A program made the translations under genes and the position numbers. Positions 1 through 12,258 of a DNA stretch of 64,000 nucleotides are shown here, one piece after another. This DNA comes from Chelonoidis abingdonii (lineage: Eukaryota > Chordata > Testudines > Testudinidae): NCBI RefSeq assembly GCF_003597395.2, contig NC_133773.1, forward strand, positions 74,382,207 to 74,446,206, in the 5' to 3' direction. The notes below the pieces were generated by a model. The model was not told the origin of the DNA. It did no database searches and saw only the letters and a program-made list of their open reading frames with translations. Positions within the stretch are counted from its first letter, which is position 1; each line of letters starts with the position of its first letter.

Positions 1-93
1 TCCGGTTTCCTGATTGGTCCTCTTGTCAGGTGTTTGGTTCCCTTTGTTAACCCTTTACAGGTAAAAGAAACATTAACCCTTAGCTATCTGTTT
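1..93 (-). repeat. Turtle-type interspersed repeat, edge fragment
   Basis: This is the reverse complement of the beginning of the repeat at 8325-8420. Shared landmarks are the AACCCTTA end, the CCTGTAAAG-like block, the CACCTGAC block and the GGACCAATCAG block. The copy is cut by the window edge, so only its first ~90 bases (read on the minus strand) are present. The family resembles a common turtle repeat of LTR-like or unclassified type. Class is uncertain; homology between the two copies is seen directly. Confidence 0.7.
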
Positions 94-1280
94 ATGAGAC
101 CATGGGATTGGAGGAGCTTGCACTGCCCGTTACAGTCCTGGGGCCTTGCTGCGGGGACTGAGCTTCTCTGGTCTTGGAACCGCAGTGCAGGGCGGCAGAA
201 AGCAAAGAGGGTTGTGGGGCTGGAGTGGGGGGTCAGAATGGGGGAGACCCTGGGTGGAACAGGGGCAGGCCCTGGGGAAGGGGCAGAAAGGGGTGGGGCT
301 GTGAGCAGGGCTGCAAGCACAAGGAGGGTAGGGACGGAGGCAGAAGGGATGGAAACCTTAATCTGCCTCTGGTCCCCAGCACTACTTTACTGAAGATTTT
401 AACTTTTTGACTTCCATCATGATGAAGCTCCATATTTGACCTCAACTTATTATATTTGAGGTTAAATATACAGCTGCGTAAGGTACATGCATCTTGAAAT
501 GTTCAATACATTTGCATCCCTTTTTAGAAACTGGCCTCATTGTTGGATTGCTTCTAATTCTTAGGCAGTTGGGTATGTTAATGATTGGTGTTCAGTCATA
601 AGTTTCTAGACAAGTGATTGTGAGAGTGCGATCCTTGCCAGCCACTATTAATTCCAATGATTTTCTGGAGTCAAAGGGCTACTTGGAGACAAAAATTAAC
701 ATCATAGCATCTTTCATATGTGCCATTGGTATTAAATGTACTGTTTCAGGTGTTGGATAATGTGACAGATATATACACAAACACCTGCCCCCATACTTTT
801 TCAATGTATCCAAAGAGAATTGATACCGGAGCATTTCATCCACATTGAGACACTGAGTGCACTATCCTCAACAAGGACAGAGACTCCAAGACCTTTGGAG
901 CTACAACTGGCTACAGGCAGCAGTGGAAGTTGAACCCACTAGAGCGCTTGCAGCTACTTGGTAGTTACATGATTTCTCTGTGGTTCTTGTGGAGCCACTG
1001 ACTTCCAGGCAGCAAGCAGCATTGCTCTCTTATACAGTAGTTTATTGTTCAAGTCCTTATGCAGTTTTGCTTCTCCAACATCAGAATTATGGGACTACAG
1101 AGCACTGGCAGTGTGTCATCACTTTTGACAGATTCAGGCAAATGTAGCGGTCACCTCACCTCAGCTGGGGGGAGAGAGTCACACTCACAGGTGAGCTTCT
1201 TCCCCAACCTCTACCCCTTCCCCTTCCCAGAGACCCCTGCAGCAAATCCCCTCCCTCAGACTGTGCAGAATTCTGCTCTC
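94..1280. other. Unassigned sequence with a G-rich patch
   Basis: No convincing gene or repeat. 180-360 is G-rich and gives open frames on both strands only because of base composition. The rest is ordinary AT-rich vertebrate DNA. Confidence 0.5.
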
Positions 1281-1289
1281 TCTAGGACC

Positions 1290-1420
1290 CAGCAGCCCTG
1301 CTCTTACATGCTCCACTACTTCCCATCTGTCTGGGCTCCTGGCAGAGTGGTGCCCCCAGGCAGAGTGGTACCCTACGCGGCTGCCTATTCTGCCTATGGC
1401 TAAGGAAGGCCCTGGATTGA
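1290..1420 (-). repeat. Possible GC-rich DNA-transposon fragment
   Basis: The minus strand begins with CAGGGCCTTCCTTAGCC and continues through a short GC-rich stretch containing two near copies of a CAGAGTGGTRCCC block. It resembles one end of a turtle hAT-type nonautonomous element, but no second terminus or target duplication was found. Weak call. Confidence 0.25.
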
Positions 1421-1665
1421 AGTGCTCCTTCCAATTAGCCTGAATGAAAGTTGGTTAGTAGCATCGACTTTAACCAGGTCTGTGGTTGATCTATAGATCA
1501 GACATGCTTGATGTCAGTCTTAGCACATTCTAGCATAACAATACAAAATAAAATGAGCACCTATTTGTTCTTCCGACCTGCCCTTGGACATACAAAAATA
1601 CACATTAGAGATCCTCTTCATTATGTTTACCTGACATGATCTGATTTTCCAGGTTACCCGAAAAC

Positions 1666-3455
1666 CTAAACTTCCGAGTCCGACTCCTCATTCCCACCTA
1701 CGAGGGGATGCGCTTCGGGGGTGGAAGTGATGTAGGCCGAGGCAACAAACTTGTGAATGCAGGCTTTTATGAAGGTACATCCGAGACAGAGAAGAGCGAC
1801 CCCAACCAGAAGGGACACAAACAGGGATTGGAAATAGGATTTGTAGGGCGCAAGGCCAAGCCAATTGAGCCATGACCAAAACGCCAAGCCAATTGAGCCT
1901 AGGATTCCAAAACGGAAGGTCTCTCGTGACTCTTGACAGTAGAGCTCAACTGTTGCAGAGTCTTTAACAATTGAGGACAAAGTTAGGAGAAATAGATGGC
2001 AAAGAAACAACATTATCACAAGTCTGGATATACTTTCAGCAATTTAGTACAAAATGAGGAAGATTGTAACAAATATTGAATCATAATCATTTTGAATACT
2101 GTATACTGAGCAAGGGAATTTAACTGCTGATAGCGAACTTTAAGGAGAGGCTCCTTGCTCCGTAAGTATTAGCAAGTGTTTCAATAGCAATGGGATTGAA
2201 ACAGCACTGTATTAACATAACATCATATAATCGTACATGGATGAAAACTAACAAAAGAGGATCAAGGAGAAGCACAGCAAATGCAAACATCACTGCAACA
2301 TTTCCAAAAATGGCGGGTCTTAAGGACGAAAATGTGGATTATGGCTCCACCCTTATTGGTTACAGAATAAAAGTTGTGGACGTGCGATTTTAATACATGC
2401 CATGAGCCTCAGCATGATGCAGATGCAGGGCATGAAATAGATACATATGTGTTAGTCTTTGAGGTATAGAAGGTTCCAAAAAAATTCATGGATCAAAACG
2501 ATAAAACAATTAATGGGACGGGGGGGTAGGTAAAATTAAGAGTGGGTTTAGTTAAGGAGGTATTAGCATAGAGAAATCTTCACATAGAACAATTAGAATA
2601 TGCACCAACCCAAGTAGGGGCTGGGGTTAAACGTTATTAACACAAAAACCCAGCAATGAGGGTGCTGGAACTGTAATACTCTTAATTTAAAGGAAAGCTA
2701 TGATTACTTTATTGACTTGATGCATTTAAGAACTGGAAACACATAAGAATTTAAATTGTGAAGAACAATTATTCCAAACACTAGAAGCAGCCACTGCACA
2801 TAGGTGGGAAGAACAATTTACATTAGATATATTTTCTTTATTAAATGAAGAAAAGTTATAAACTATTTGGTACAAATTTGAAAGGGTAATGAGATATTTA
2901 GGTGAGAACTGAAGTGGAGGCAAACAAGACAATCTTCTGGATCTTAGCGCTGACAGGACTGGTTTCTGCTGACCTCCGGCACCCAGTTAGGTGTGCGAAC
3001 CAAGTTTTGTAGTCCACCTCTCTCCTAAGGGCTCCGTGGCTAAAGATGTTGTGAGGTGAGAGCACATTACTGTGTAAAACAGAATAATACGAGCCCTGCT
3101 CAGGGCATTAGTTTGTTTATTAACAATTACATTGCTGAGCCAGTTATGATGAACTAGCTTGTCACTGGGGGGCACTTGTAGCCACATAGTAGTGTGTGTT
3201 TTAGGTACTTGCTGGCCCGTGTAGGTTTCTCGATGGCCAGAGGCTTGGGTTAGATAGCATATCAGTTGTTGTGTATAACAGACATGGTTTATCAAAGTTC
3301 ATGTGCAATAACCATGAATTGAATATCTCTTTACAGACTTCAAGGTAAAACTTAGTTAGAAAAATAGTGGGATTAGATCTGCTTTTGCAGCAGGATTCCT
3401 GTATGTACATTCTTACAATTTTTGGTAATAGCAACACACTAGTTGCAAAAATCAA
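1666..3455 (-). pseudogene. Retroviral env-like remnant (broken)
   Basis: Three separated minus-strand open stretches suggest a decayed envelope gene. 2019-1666 (117 aa) has a tryptophan-rich membrane-proximal segment, a long hydrophobic transmembrane segment around residues 60-85 with cysteines at its inner edge, and a short polar tail ending in an acidic motif, as in retroviral TM subunits. 2932-2726 carries four N-x-S/T sequons in about 40 residues and paired cysteines, as expected of a glycosylated ectodomain. 3455-2987 is open in two frames related by a frameshift. Stops and frameshifts separate the pieces, so no product is expected. The retroviral reading is inference from residue pattern and from the LTR upstream on the same strand; the pieces may not all belong to one provirus. 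Confidence 0.4.
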
Positions 3456-5230
3456 CCATTAGCAATAACACAATTGCCATTGCTAAGTGTCCATTTAAAA
3501 TGTCAGTTTGTCATGCCACATCTTTGGCATTTAATTTACCATTGGAGTTTTGGGGCATTTTAGGGCTTAACCTGTGGCTTCCTTTACAAAATTTAGTCTT
3601 CTCTTTTCTCCTTGTTCTGCAGGACCAACACCTGATTTCTCTCGCTTAACCAAATTCACTGGCTGAGGGGATGGCTCTTTGTACTAACAGCTAATTTAGC
3701 AAGGTCTTTCTTCTCCCTGCTAGTCAGGTAATTTGCATTAACACAGACCACTAGCATGTGGAGACATTTCTGTTCAACAACATTGTTTTTTTTCCAACAA
3801 TTAGCTGGCTCACACTACACACAACTACAGCAGCCACTTGATTACAGGGCTGCTTAACTTTTGTAACAGCTTCTACTCTATCTGAGACCTTCTCAAAGCT
3901 ACCCCCACTGGATTTGTTCACAGGAAAGTCAGTGGATCCATTAACAACCAGAAAACTTTTGGCTGTTAGGAACTAAAACTTCCTCTTGATTAAATCACTT
4001 TCACACCTTTACCTAGCGTGCAGTATTAATTGCTTGCACAGATTACCATGAGGATTTCTTTCCTTAGCAGCTTTTTCTAAGCAACAATTCACCCCTCTCA
4101 GAACTTCTGCCCTTACCCTTTTCACCCTAGGGGGCTGCTGTAAAGAACACTTCCCTGAGCCACAACAAGATTCTTTCTGGGTCTTTTACTTACATTCAGA
4201 AATTACTTTGGCCCATTAGGCAGATTTCTACACAATTTCTTTTCAGGCAAACTCATAGACTCCCTAGATAAAACGTTAGAGGTACTCTCTGGCTTCCTTC
4301 GGCAACTTTCCTATAGTCACTGGCAACCTGCAAGTTGTTAGGCTCAACACACACAAGATTAGGAATTATTTCCTCCTTGTGTACAAGTTGTTAAACTGTA
4401 GTAGGTGACACAATAATCACCTTTCTGCTTCTCCTTGTGCCCTGGCTAGGGTATCACCCTGCTTTAGACAGAGCTGCCTACAAACCTTTCCAACTTTGCT
4501 AAGACACAAACTGGATGCAACCTAGTTACAGTGCCATCCTTACCCAGCAGACAGGAACTCAGGACCATTCCTTCCTGGGCTTTAGCTGTATTTACAACCA
4601 CTCTGAGACAACTGAATCACCCTTACCCATAACACAAGCTGAAAGGCACCTTCTGTTTTGCTCCACAGACACAGAAAAGCTGGAGAACACATTCTCCTTC
4701 ACCAGACACACAACTTGGGATTTCATTTCCCTTGTCCCAGCACACAGGCTGTTTACAGACAACTGCTTGGAGACCGAGGTAGCTTCCTCCTCCATAGGCA
4801 AGTCAATACCCTAACAGACACAGGCACATTTCCTTCACTGTTACATTTCTCCACACAGGAAACAGGTAAGGGATAGGGACACTCATCTTCCACTATTCTT
4901 GTTTTCCAAACGCTGACTAGACACAGCCATAAGCTCACCAGGCGGCCTAGGCTCATTCAGACTTCCCTACCAGGCACATTGCCATTCCCAACAGATAAGC
5001 TGCTGCTTTTTCACTACTTCCTGAGCTACTTCCAGCAAATCACAGTTACCCCGTCTTCAGGTTCACTTTTACAAGCTGTACTAGTCAACAATTCATTACC
5101 CATTACAAAATTTACCCTTTTCTTCCTCAGTTAGGGCTTCCACCTGACCATTTACTTGAATTTTCTTCTGAGAAACATTCTCAGATTTATATTTATCGGT
5201 CGCAATTTTATGGGTTTTCTTAATTAAATT
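3456..5230 (-). repeat. Degenerate interior, probably of the same ERV
   Basis: No long open frame on either strand. On recall the sequence resembles a turtle repeat seen in many copies, and it lies between the env-like fragments and the leader/LTR on the minus strand. Just downstream of the leader, 5223-5100 (minus) reads as a lysine- and glutamate-rich stretch that ends at a stop. No pol motifs such as YXDD or an integrase HHCC/DDE pattern were found, so pol is missing or unrecognisable. Confidence 0.35.
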
Positions 5231-5681
5231 TAATTTTTTATCATTTGGCATAATAATTTGCGTGCCGGATTAGCAGGTATTACCCGAGGTGGGGGAATCA
5301 ATTTGGAAACGGTACCTCCGGATTTTTTAACAATGCGGCTACATTCTCTCCAAAGCTGAGAGGGATCTGCAGCACCGAGGTTCTCCACAGCCTCCGTGCA
5401 CTGAGGCTGCAGGGAACAATCGGCTGGCTGACACCTAAAGCTCGGGTGGCACACGAAGGAGGCAACCTGTATCTGCCAGGGTTAATGGTACAGTATAGCC
5501 TTTTTGAGTTTTTCCCGAGTCAAGGGAACAGATCCATTCCATTACTGGATTCAGTCGAATTTTTGCTAGTAAAAAGGTGAAACTGCAAATGTTGGAACTG
5601 TTCAGTTTCATTGTCTGCGCTGGTCTGCAGCGATACCACGGGCATGGCCCAAACTCCCCTGCATCCTGTTCTGTGACGCCA
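5231..5681 (-). pseudogene. Retroviral leader and gag-like remnant
   Basis: Immediately downstream of the LTR on the minus strand is TGGCGTCACAGAACAGG (5681-5665), the position and TGG start expected of a tRNA primer-binding site. Its core partly resembles Lys-type sites but has mismatches, so the primer is not assigned. Open frames at 5710-5435 and 5454-5230 (minus) follow. No zinc-knuckle or major homology region was recognised, so gag identity is by position only. Confidence 0.35.
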
Positions 5682-6416
5682 TGTAGATTGCCACGTATTC
5701 GCAGGGGCAAAGAATGCAGGCCTGTTATTTACCAGGCTGCACGTGGCAACAGACTATATAGGTAAGAGATGCAAGGAGAGTATGGGTCACGAGGCAAACT
5801 GCAGACACACACACACAACTAAAATTAATCAATTTTAAATTTTATTGGAGATAGTTACAAGAGGGTAGGGAGCAGCTTATGATTAGCTAATAGAGTTAAC
5901 AAAACCTAAAAACACACAATGCCTAAAAATAATCTACTAACAATATTTACAAACAAAATGCAGCATTTAGTAATAACTGATACATACAAATACATGGGGC
6001 AAACCACATACACGACCTGGCAAAACGTAGAAGCTCTATTTGAAACACGTGAGCTGAGAGAGAGGCTTCGAGGTGATCAGGCCTCGGTTACGGGGGTACA
6101 CGGGATACACGGGATCTTTTCTTCCTCCTCTCCCGCTGTGCACATGGCAGGGCGACCTAAAATACTCACTATGACATCACAGAAGTGTCATAGGGGACGA
6201 CCCCAAAACCTGTGTGTGTTTCGCCTCTGATTGGCACAAAGCAATGTTTACACCAAATATAGGGGAGCAGGTGCCAAAAGGTCTGGCTTCGCCCCCAAAA
6301 GGTGAGGTAATGCATATTGTTGTAGAATGCGTTCAACACTGAATGACAAAGGAAGAGGCCAGGGCAATACCGGTATGGCAAGTTCTACAGGATGCAGACA
6401 GGAACTCATCTTAACA
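5682..6416 (-). mobile_element. Probable retroviral LTR (5' LTR of a minus-strand ERV)
   Basis: On the plus strand the block starts TGTAGATTGCC and ends CTTAACA, so both strands read TG...CA. On the minus strand an AATAAA signal lies at 5846-5841, followed by a GT-rich tract (the CA run at 5808-5817), the usual order of polyadenylation signals. A TATA-like CCCCTATATTTGG lies near 6264-6252. The 3' boundary abuts a TGG primer-site-like sequence. No second copy was found in 1-1660, so the provirus lacks its other LTR here or lost it. Boundaries are inferred from the TG/CA ends. Confidence 0.5.
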
Positions 6417-8324
6417 ACCCCCATTCTGCCAGTACTTCTATCACAGTTTCTAAAGCTTTCTACACTATGTAAATGTTTGTGCATGTATTTAATCCAACTT
6501 TAGTTGCATATGTCTAATTAGTTCTTAGATTACTGCAAACATCCTTATTTTCACACTGTCCAATTTAATACAGTAGATATATATCTCCCTATCTCTATTT
6601 TGTAGTGCTACAGATGTAATTTTGTAAATAGCAAACATTCTTTTTGTACATCTCTTAAATATCTGAAATCTGTAACAGCAAGTAACCTTGCCTGCACCCT
6701 TCCTGTCAGAATAGATCCCCATCTGCTGGCATATCTATGTCTATCAATTGCAGCCACTCTCAGGTTAGCTTTTTAAGACCCTGAGTTCCTGAAGGCTGTC
6801 TTTTGTTCATCTTCTGTGATGATTGATTAGTATGTGTTCCTCCAGTATTAACAAGTAAGCATGTTTTGCTCAACTGGGGTCATATTTAAGGGTGCTAGGC
6901 AACACTTTGCTCCCCTGGATGCAGGGAATACAGCAGGGTAGACCCTAATAAAGGATTGTTGCCCAAAGAGAGCGGAGGTTTGGAGTGGGGGTTGTTTGTT
7001 TGGAGTCTTCTGGTGACCCAAAAGGGAAGGACTCGAGGAGGAAAACAGACAGAGAAGAAAGAAAGTCAGGTACAGCCACACCTTGAGAGAGATAGGTAAT
7101 TTGCATGCTCTCAGGTCTGATTCTCCAGTCCTGATGTTTCATGTCGAGTAATATCGTATTACACACATCACCCCACTGCATGCACTGGAACTCCTTGTGT
7201 GAAAGTAACAGTCCTTGTAACTAAGTTACACAACTGGGCCTTCAATTTTAATTTTCTCTCTCCATCTTCATGGCATGCTGCCAAAAAGAGAGGTGGTCTT
7301 TCTGATCTCCCAATAATTCTTCCCTTTCCCCCACCTTCCCCACATACAAGAAAATGGCCATGGGTGGTGTGAGAACCACTGGCTGGGGAAAGTAGCCCCC
7401 ATCCCTGCCCCTATTGCCTGATGCCCCACCCATTCTGCATCCCCTCCACTTCTGGAGCCACAGCCCCCCACTGCAGCTGCCAGTAAGCTCCCCCCAGCCC
7501 TGGAATACCCCGGAACGGTGGGCAGCACAGCCTCAGCTGGAGCCAAGGCACAAGGCAGGGAAGCACCTCAGAGTGGGAAGCAGGAGGGGGAGTGGGAGCG
7601 TAGCATGGGGGGGCCACACCTGGCTGTTTGGAGAGGCTCAGTCTTCCTCAGCCTATGATACCCGCCCATGGAAATGGCTTCACTCTTCTATGATGAAATC
7701 AATCTGTTTTTTGTTTAGAAACTTTACCCCAGTACATCTTTGTCCTCATACGTGAAAGCTTTTTCCTCCTAATCCTCTCTTCTTAACCACCATAATCCCA
7801 ACTCTACTAGCACAGTGAAATATGCAGTTTTTTCTCAGTTACATTTTACATATACCATGTGGATAAGAGTATTGCTCACCTCCCCAGGTATAACCAACAT
7901 TACAATGTCCTAATGTTGCCATGTCTTTGTCCTGTTACCTATTCACTTTTTCTACACTATCATAATATTTCAGTGAGGTTTATTTCTTACCCAGATAACA
8001 AGATTAATTTGCACATTCAGATTTTACACAAATTTGTATGATCAGTTTTCAGAGCCAACTATTTTCAAACAGTTTTATCTTCCTTAAAAAAAAACGTAGT
8101 TCATGAAATCACTGTTAAAACTTTCCTCACACTTCTTGTAAGTAACATCTTGAAGGAAAAATACTTGAGCAGTCTGGACTCATTCACTGGGGAGAGGGGT
8201 GAATCTTTCTTTGCTTTACTACGATCTGCAATAGAACTTGGTTAACGATGTTAGATTCCTTTCACATCCCCACATGTAGAGCTGAGCTGAGTATAGAACA
8301 ATGTTTTTAATACTATGTTGTCAT
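6417..8324. other. Unassigned sequence
   Basis: Mostly AT-rich sequence without recognisable genes. 7380-7660 is GC-rich with overlapping open frames on both strands, which looks compositional. 7630-7650 resembles a short turtle repeat fragment. Nothing else supported. Confidence 0.5.
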
Positions 8325-9250
8325 AAGTAGATAGGTAAGGTAAGGGTTAATTTTCTTTTTCCTGTAAAGGGGGAACAAAGAGAAACAAACACCTGACCAG
8401 AGGACCAATCAGAGAACTGGATTGTTTAAAGTCAGGGGCGGGAATTTGTATACTCGGGGTCTTTTTTGTTTTCTCGGCTGTGAGTAAACAAGTTTCCTTC
8501 TAACTCCTTCTTATCTCAAATATTCTACCAAAAGTCTGTGAGTACAAAGGGAAACAAAGTAATTCGGCTATGAGGAGCTTTGTGTTGTATTTACAGATGT
8601 GGATTGCTGGGTCTTTGTTGCTTCCTCGGCTGTGAGGAACAAGCTACCTTGCTGATTCCAATCTTCTTCTCATTCTACTAAGGGGCAGTGAGTACAAAAC
8701 GGGAACAAAGTAAAATCGGCTATGATATGCTTTGCTTTGTACTTACTGTGTGTGATTGCTGGTCTATTTAAATTGGCTATTTTTTAAATCAGACTGGGTT
8801 ATTCAGATTTTCTTAAGTAGGAGCCTGTATAAATGTTTATGCAAGTCATTAGTCTGTATTGTCTCTTTTTCTATATAAAGCTTTCTTTTTTCAAAACTTG
8901 TGGAAGTTTCTTTTTCTAGTAAGGCAGAGAAATTGAAACCTCTGTATCAGGTATCTGTCCCCCTCACGGGAAGGCAGGCACGGGGAAAGGCAAAGCCAAC
9001 CTGTTGGTATTTTGCATCTCAATTGTCCCGAGGGAAGAACGCTTATCTCTTGGGAAGCAGAGAAACAGGTTATCTGGAGGTCCCCCCAGGGGAGGGTTGG
9101 GGACACCAGAGAGAGGAAAGGGGGGTCAGGCCCTATCAATTCCTGACCTGGTGGCAGCCTATCAGATCTAAGCTGAAGATTAAGCTTAGAGGACTTCATG
9201 CTAGTACCTTATATTTGAACTCTAATGTTCAAAGAAGACAAGTATTAAGT
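8325..9250 (+). repeat. Turtle-type interspersed repeat, long copy
   Basis: Starts near AGATAGGTAAGGTAAGGG and ends near the block GATTAAGCTTAGAGGACTTC plus about 80 bases. It contains two diverged direct copies of a CGGCTGTGAG...CAAAG unit (8475-8590 and 8625-8730) and a TATATAAAGC box at 8872. The CTAAGCTGA...TTAAGCTTAGAGGA 3' block and the opening GGACCAATCAG block match my recall of an abundant turtle repeat. It may be an LTR or an unclassified retroelement; no paired copy in the same orientation is nearby. The fragment at 1-93 is the same family. Confidence 0.6.
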
Positions 9251-9869
9251 AAACATGCCATGAAATTTAAAATGTAGGCATAAAAGAGATTGCTGTAAAG
9301 AGTCGAATCTGATCATAAACCGGTTAAATTAAGGTTGTAAGAGCCAGGTATGTTTTGAGTCTGTTTCAGAGGAAATAACTTCTATAAAGAAGAGTGGCAG
9401 AGATGGCTGAAGTAGACTTTTATGTGTGTGTGGAAAACTGGTATCGCATAAGGGCTAAGCAGAGGAAGCTGGAGTTACTGCCTACTATCCAACAGAAGTA
9501 GTATCTGTTATCTTGGCGTTCTACTCACCACCCCCATCCACATCACTGTCTGTCTGCAGAGCTATAACTAAGCATTTTAGCGCCCGAGGCGAGCAAGCAT
9601 ATTTGTGTGCCCTAGAGGCAATGTTGGGAGAGGCACACAGGGTTACATCCTGTCTTCCCCACCCAGTTTCTGCTTTCCGTTTACCATGGGCTTTTTCAAA
9701 CTGTAGGGCGCTGTGTCGCTGACATACTCTTGCCTCTGCCCCCGAGGAGCCTGGTGCTGGCCAGCAACGCCTCCTGGAGCTGGACACTTCCCGTGGAGCT
9801 TGGCTGCCATGAGATGCTCTCCGAAGTGCTCCCTGCAGTACTTATCCCCCGGGGCACCTGCCTCTCAGC
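9251..9869. other. Unassigned; GC-rich 3' part
   Basis: No gene recognised. 9565-9860 is GC-rich, opens with a phrase like GCGCCCGAGGCGAGCAAG seen in turtle repeats, and is probably repeat-derived, but the ends are unclear. Confidence 0.4.
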
Positions 9870-9992
9870 TACGGTTGCCAACCCTCCAGGATTGCCTTGG
9901 ATTCTTCAGGAAATAAGGATTAATCTTTAATTAAATACTATGTCATGTAGTGATCCCCCTAGGAATATGTCTAACTAAAATTAGCAGCCCTA
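9870..9992 (+). mobile_element. hAT-type MITE with exact 8-bp TSD
   Basis: A 123-bp element. Left end TACGGTTGCCAACCC and right end TTAGCAGCCCTA are inverted and imperfect (ancestral TAGGGTTGCC). It is flanked by CTCTCAGC at 9862-9869 and again at 9993-10000. An 8-bp duplication is the hallmark of hAT transposition. It has no coding capacity. Confidence 0.8.
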
Positions 9993-11698
9993 CTCTCAGC
10001 AGCCTGGTCACACCCTGTTCGCTGCCCAGGAACCTGCCATTGCACTCGATTCCATTCTTCCCACACTCCCTGTGTGCAGAGTCGAACCACCCCTTTTTCC
10101 CCTTGGCTGCCCTACCCCAGCCCCATGGCTTTCAGACTCACGGTCACACAGCCCAACCCCAATGCCCAGCCCAGGCCTGGGGTCAGGTGGCTGCTGGCAG
10201 GGTGGACTTGCTCCTGCCAGCTCCAGAAATGAAGGCACTGAGAATAGAGCAACCGCTAGGGTTACCATATTTCAGGTTCCCAAATAGAGGTCACTACAAG
10301 GGGTAGAGGGAGGGGAAACTGGATGGGGATGCTGAATGGGATATTTGGGGAGAGTGCTGAAGGAGTTTGTGTGTACTTGCAGGGGGTATTTGAGGTGGCA
10401 CTGGAGAGGGAGCACTGTTGCACTCCCTGTCATGGTGTTAGGGTGGCTGGCACAGGCCCAGGATGCAGTGCCAGCCCGTCAGCACCTCTCTGCAGGTCCC
10501 TCTCCCTTCCCAGGCCAGGGAGCCAGTGGCATTCAGTGCTCTGCCCACCTGCTGCCACCACTGCCATGTTCGTAGCTCTGCAGGGACAGCCTGCTATAGC
10601 CGGGGTCACTGGGTCCCTACTACATGGCAAGTAATAATAACCGTAGGTAGAAAGAAGTGGAGATTGAGAATATTGCAACACGGAGAGCAAGAAATAAAAT
10701 TAGAAACCACAACATTTGGCAAAAGTGCATAGGTTGACACCTGATCTTACTCTCATTGAAGTCTGAGAGTTTTACAGTTGAATTCAATGGGATCTCTTTA
10801 ATCTCATCTCCCTTTAATGAAAGGGAGATTTCATTAAGTACTTGCTTTTCATCAGGTGGTGATTCCTGTTGTAAGATTTTCATTGTAGCCCTGCTCCTTT
10901 TAGTCCTAATCGTTGAGTAGTACTATCAATTAGCTTCAAAATTCTTAGCCCCTATTCACTCAAAGAACCCTTCTTGTGATTCTCAGTCTCTTCCTTTCTC
11001 TTCCTTGTTTTCAAAATTCTCTTGTCTGTTAACACCACTCCAAGGATAAAAGGAGAAACCTCTTGAAGATGATTTCCCTGCCGTTTAGCTGGTCTCATTA
11101 CAAGGGGGCCATCACATGATTTGTTATGAAGTGAGGTGACTCTTAAAGTAGCAGTGTAGCAAGTGTGCAAAACTCTGACCTCAAGAAAGCTCCTTTAATT
11201 GAAGTTGGTATATTGTAGTCCAGCAAACAGAATGGCCCAGATGAAATCTTGAGTTTAAAAATGTATGAATTAACATAGTGCCTTTAATTTATAACAGAGA
11301 AGACAGCCACAAAATATTTTCAGACTACAACTCAGCTGTTTTTGACATCAATTTCAACACAAGATTCATAAAATAAGTGAATGAAAGATGAATTTTGGGA
11401 AGACTTTGGTTACAACAAGGATAGCATATACTGTAGCATTAAACTTTGCAGGAATTTAAAATCTTGGGGATGCTACTAAGGTCAAAGATTATAAATAAAT
11501 ATATTCATAGTAGTGTCTCATTGTACCAGACCAAATATTTTTTTGCCTACTAGTGTATCTCCTATTTGAAAGTTGAAGAAATCTGCTTTTAACAATGCTT
11601 CTTCCAAGGTACTGAATTGCTGTCCATCACTGCACTAAAAGATTAGTCTTCATTTGGCACAAAATCAGAGCTCTTTCTAAACTGTAAATAAGGCTATG
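9993..11698. other. Unassigned sequence
   Basis: No gene recognised. 10258-10310 begins TAGGGTTACCATATTTCA, which resembles the terminus of another turtle hAT-type element, but no matching right end was found. The remainder is unique-looking AT-rich DNA with a GC-rich block at 10430-10620. Confidence 0.4.
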
Positions 11699-11962
11699 AT
11701 TTAGGCACAGGTATTTTTAGTAAAAGTCACGGACAGGTCACATGCAATAACCAAAAAATTATGGCCAGTGACCTGTCTGTGACTTTCACTAAAAGTACAC
11801 ATGCCTAAATTTAGATGCTGTAGCCGAGGGTGCTCCAGCAGCTGCAGATGCTGGGGGCGGCCCAGGGCGCAGCCACTGACTCAGACGGGGTCAGCCGCTA
11901 GAGCTGCAGAAATCACACAGCTCCCAGAAAGTCATGGAATCTGCGAAAGACTCGCAATCTTA
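11699..11962 (+). mobile_element. hAT-type MITE with internal hairpin
   Basis: A 264-bp element with termini TAAGGCTATGATT and GACTCGCAATCTTA. It is flanked by ACTGTAAA (11691-11698) and ACTATAAA (11963-11970), an 8-bp duplication with one mismatch. Inside, TAAAAGTCACGGACAGGTCA (11731 on) pairs with TGACCTGTCTGTGACTTTCA (11768 on), which would fold into a stable stem. No coding capacity. Confidence 0.75.
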
Positions 11963-12125
11963 ACTATAAATAAAATGCTCCAAAGTAGTATTTAAACACT
12001 GTTTGTTGTGGCAAAGAATTTGCCCATTCTGTTGGAAGGTGAAAGGTATATTAACTGTTCCCTCTGTTTGCTAGCTACAAGATATTCTCATTGATTATAT
12101 TCTGTTGTTTCATCTTTTAAAGATA

Positions 12126-12258
12126 TCATAGAATCATAGAAGATTAGGGTTGGAAGAGACCTCAGGAGGTCATCTAGTCCACCCCTTGCTCAAAGCAGAA
12201 CCAGCCCCAACTAAACCCAGCCAGGGTTTTATCAAGCCGGGCCTTAAACCTCCGGAGG
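12126..12258 (-). mobile_element. CR1 LINE 3' end
   Basis: Starts with two copies of the ATCATAGA motif (complement of the CR1 terminal octamer repeat), followed by GGGTTGGAAGAGACCTCAGG and GTCATCTAGTCCA, the complement of the CR1 3' untranslated region. Only the last ~130 bp of the LINE are present, a normal 5' truncation. Confidence 0.9.

Noticed and set aside
5661..5681. Naming the tRNA primer of the ERV
   Set aside because: The site starts TGG as expected but matches no tRNA end well enough from memory; left unassigned.
5806..5820. CA dinucleotide run, and a similar AT/CA run at 61868-61889
   Set aside because: Short microsatellites without further signal.
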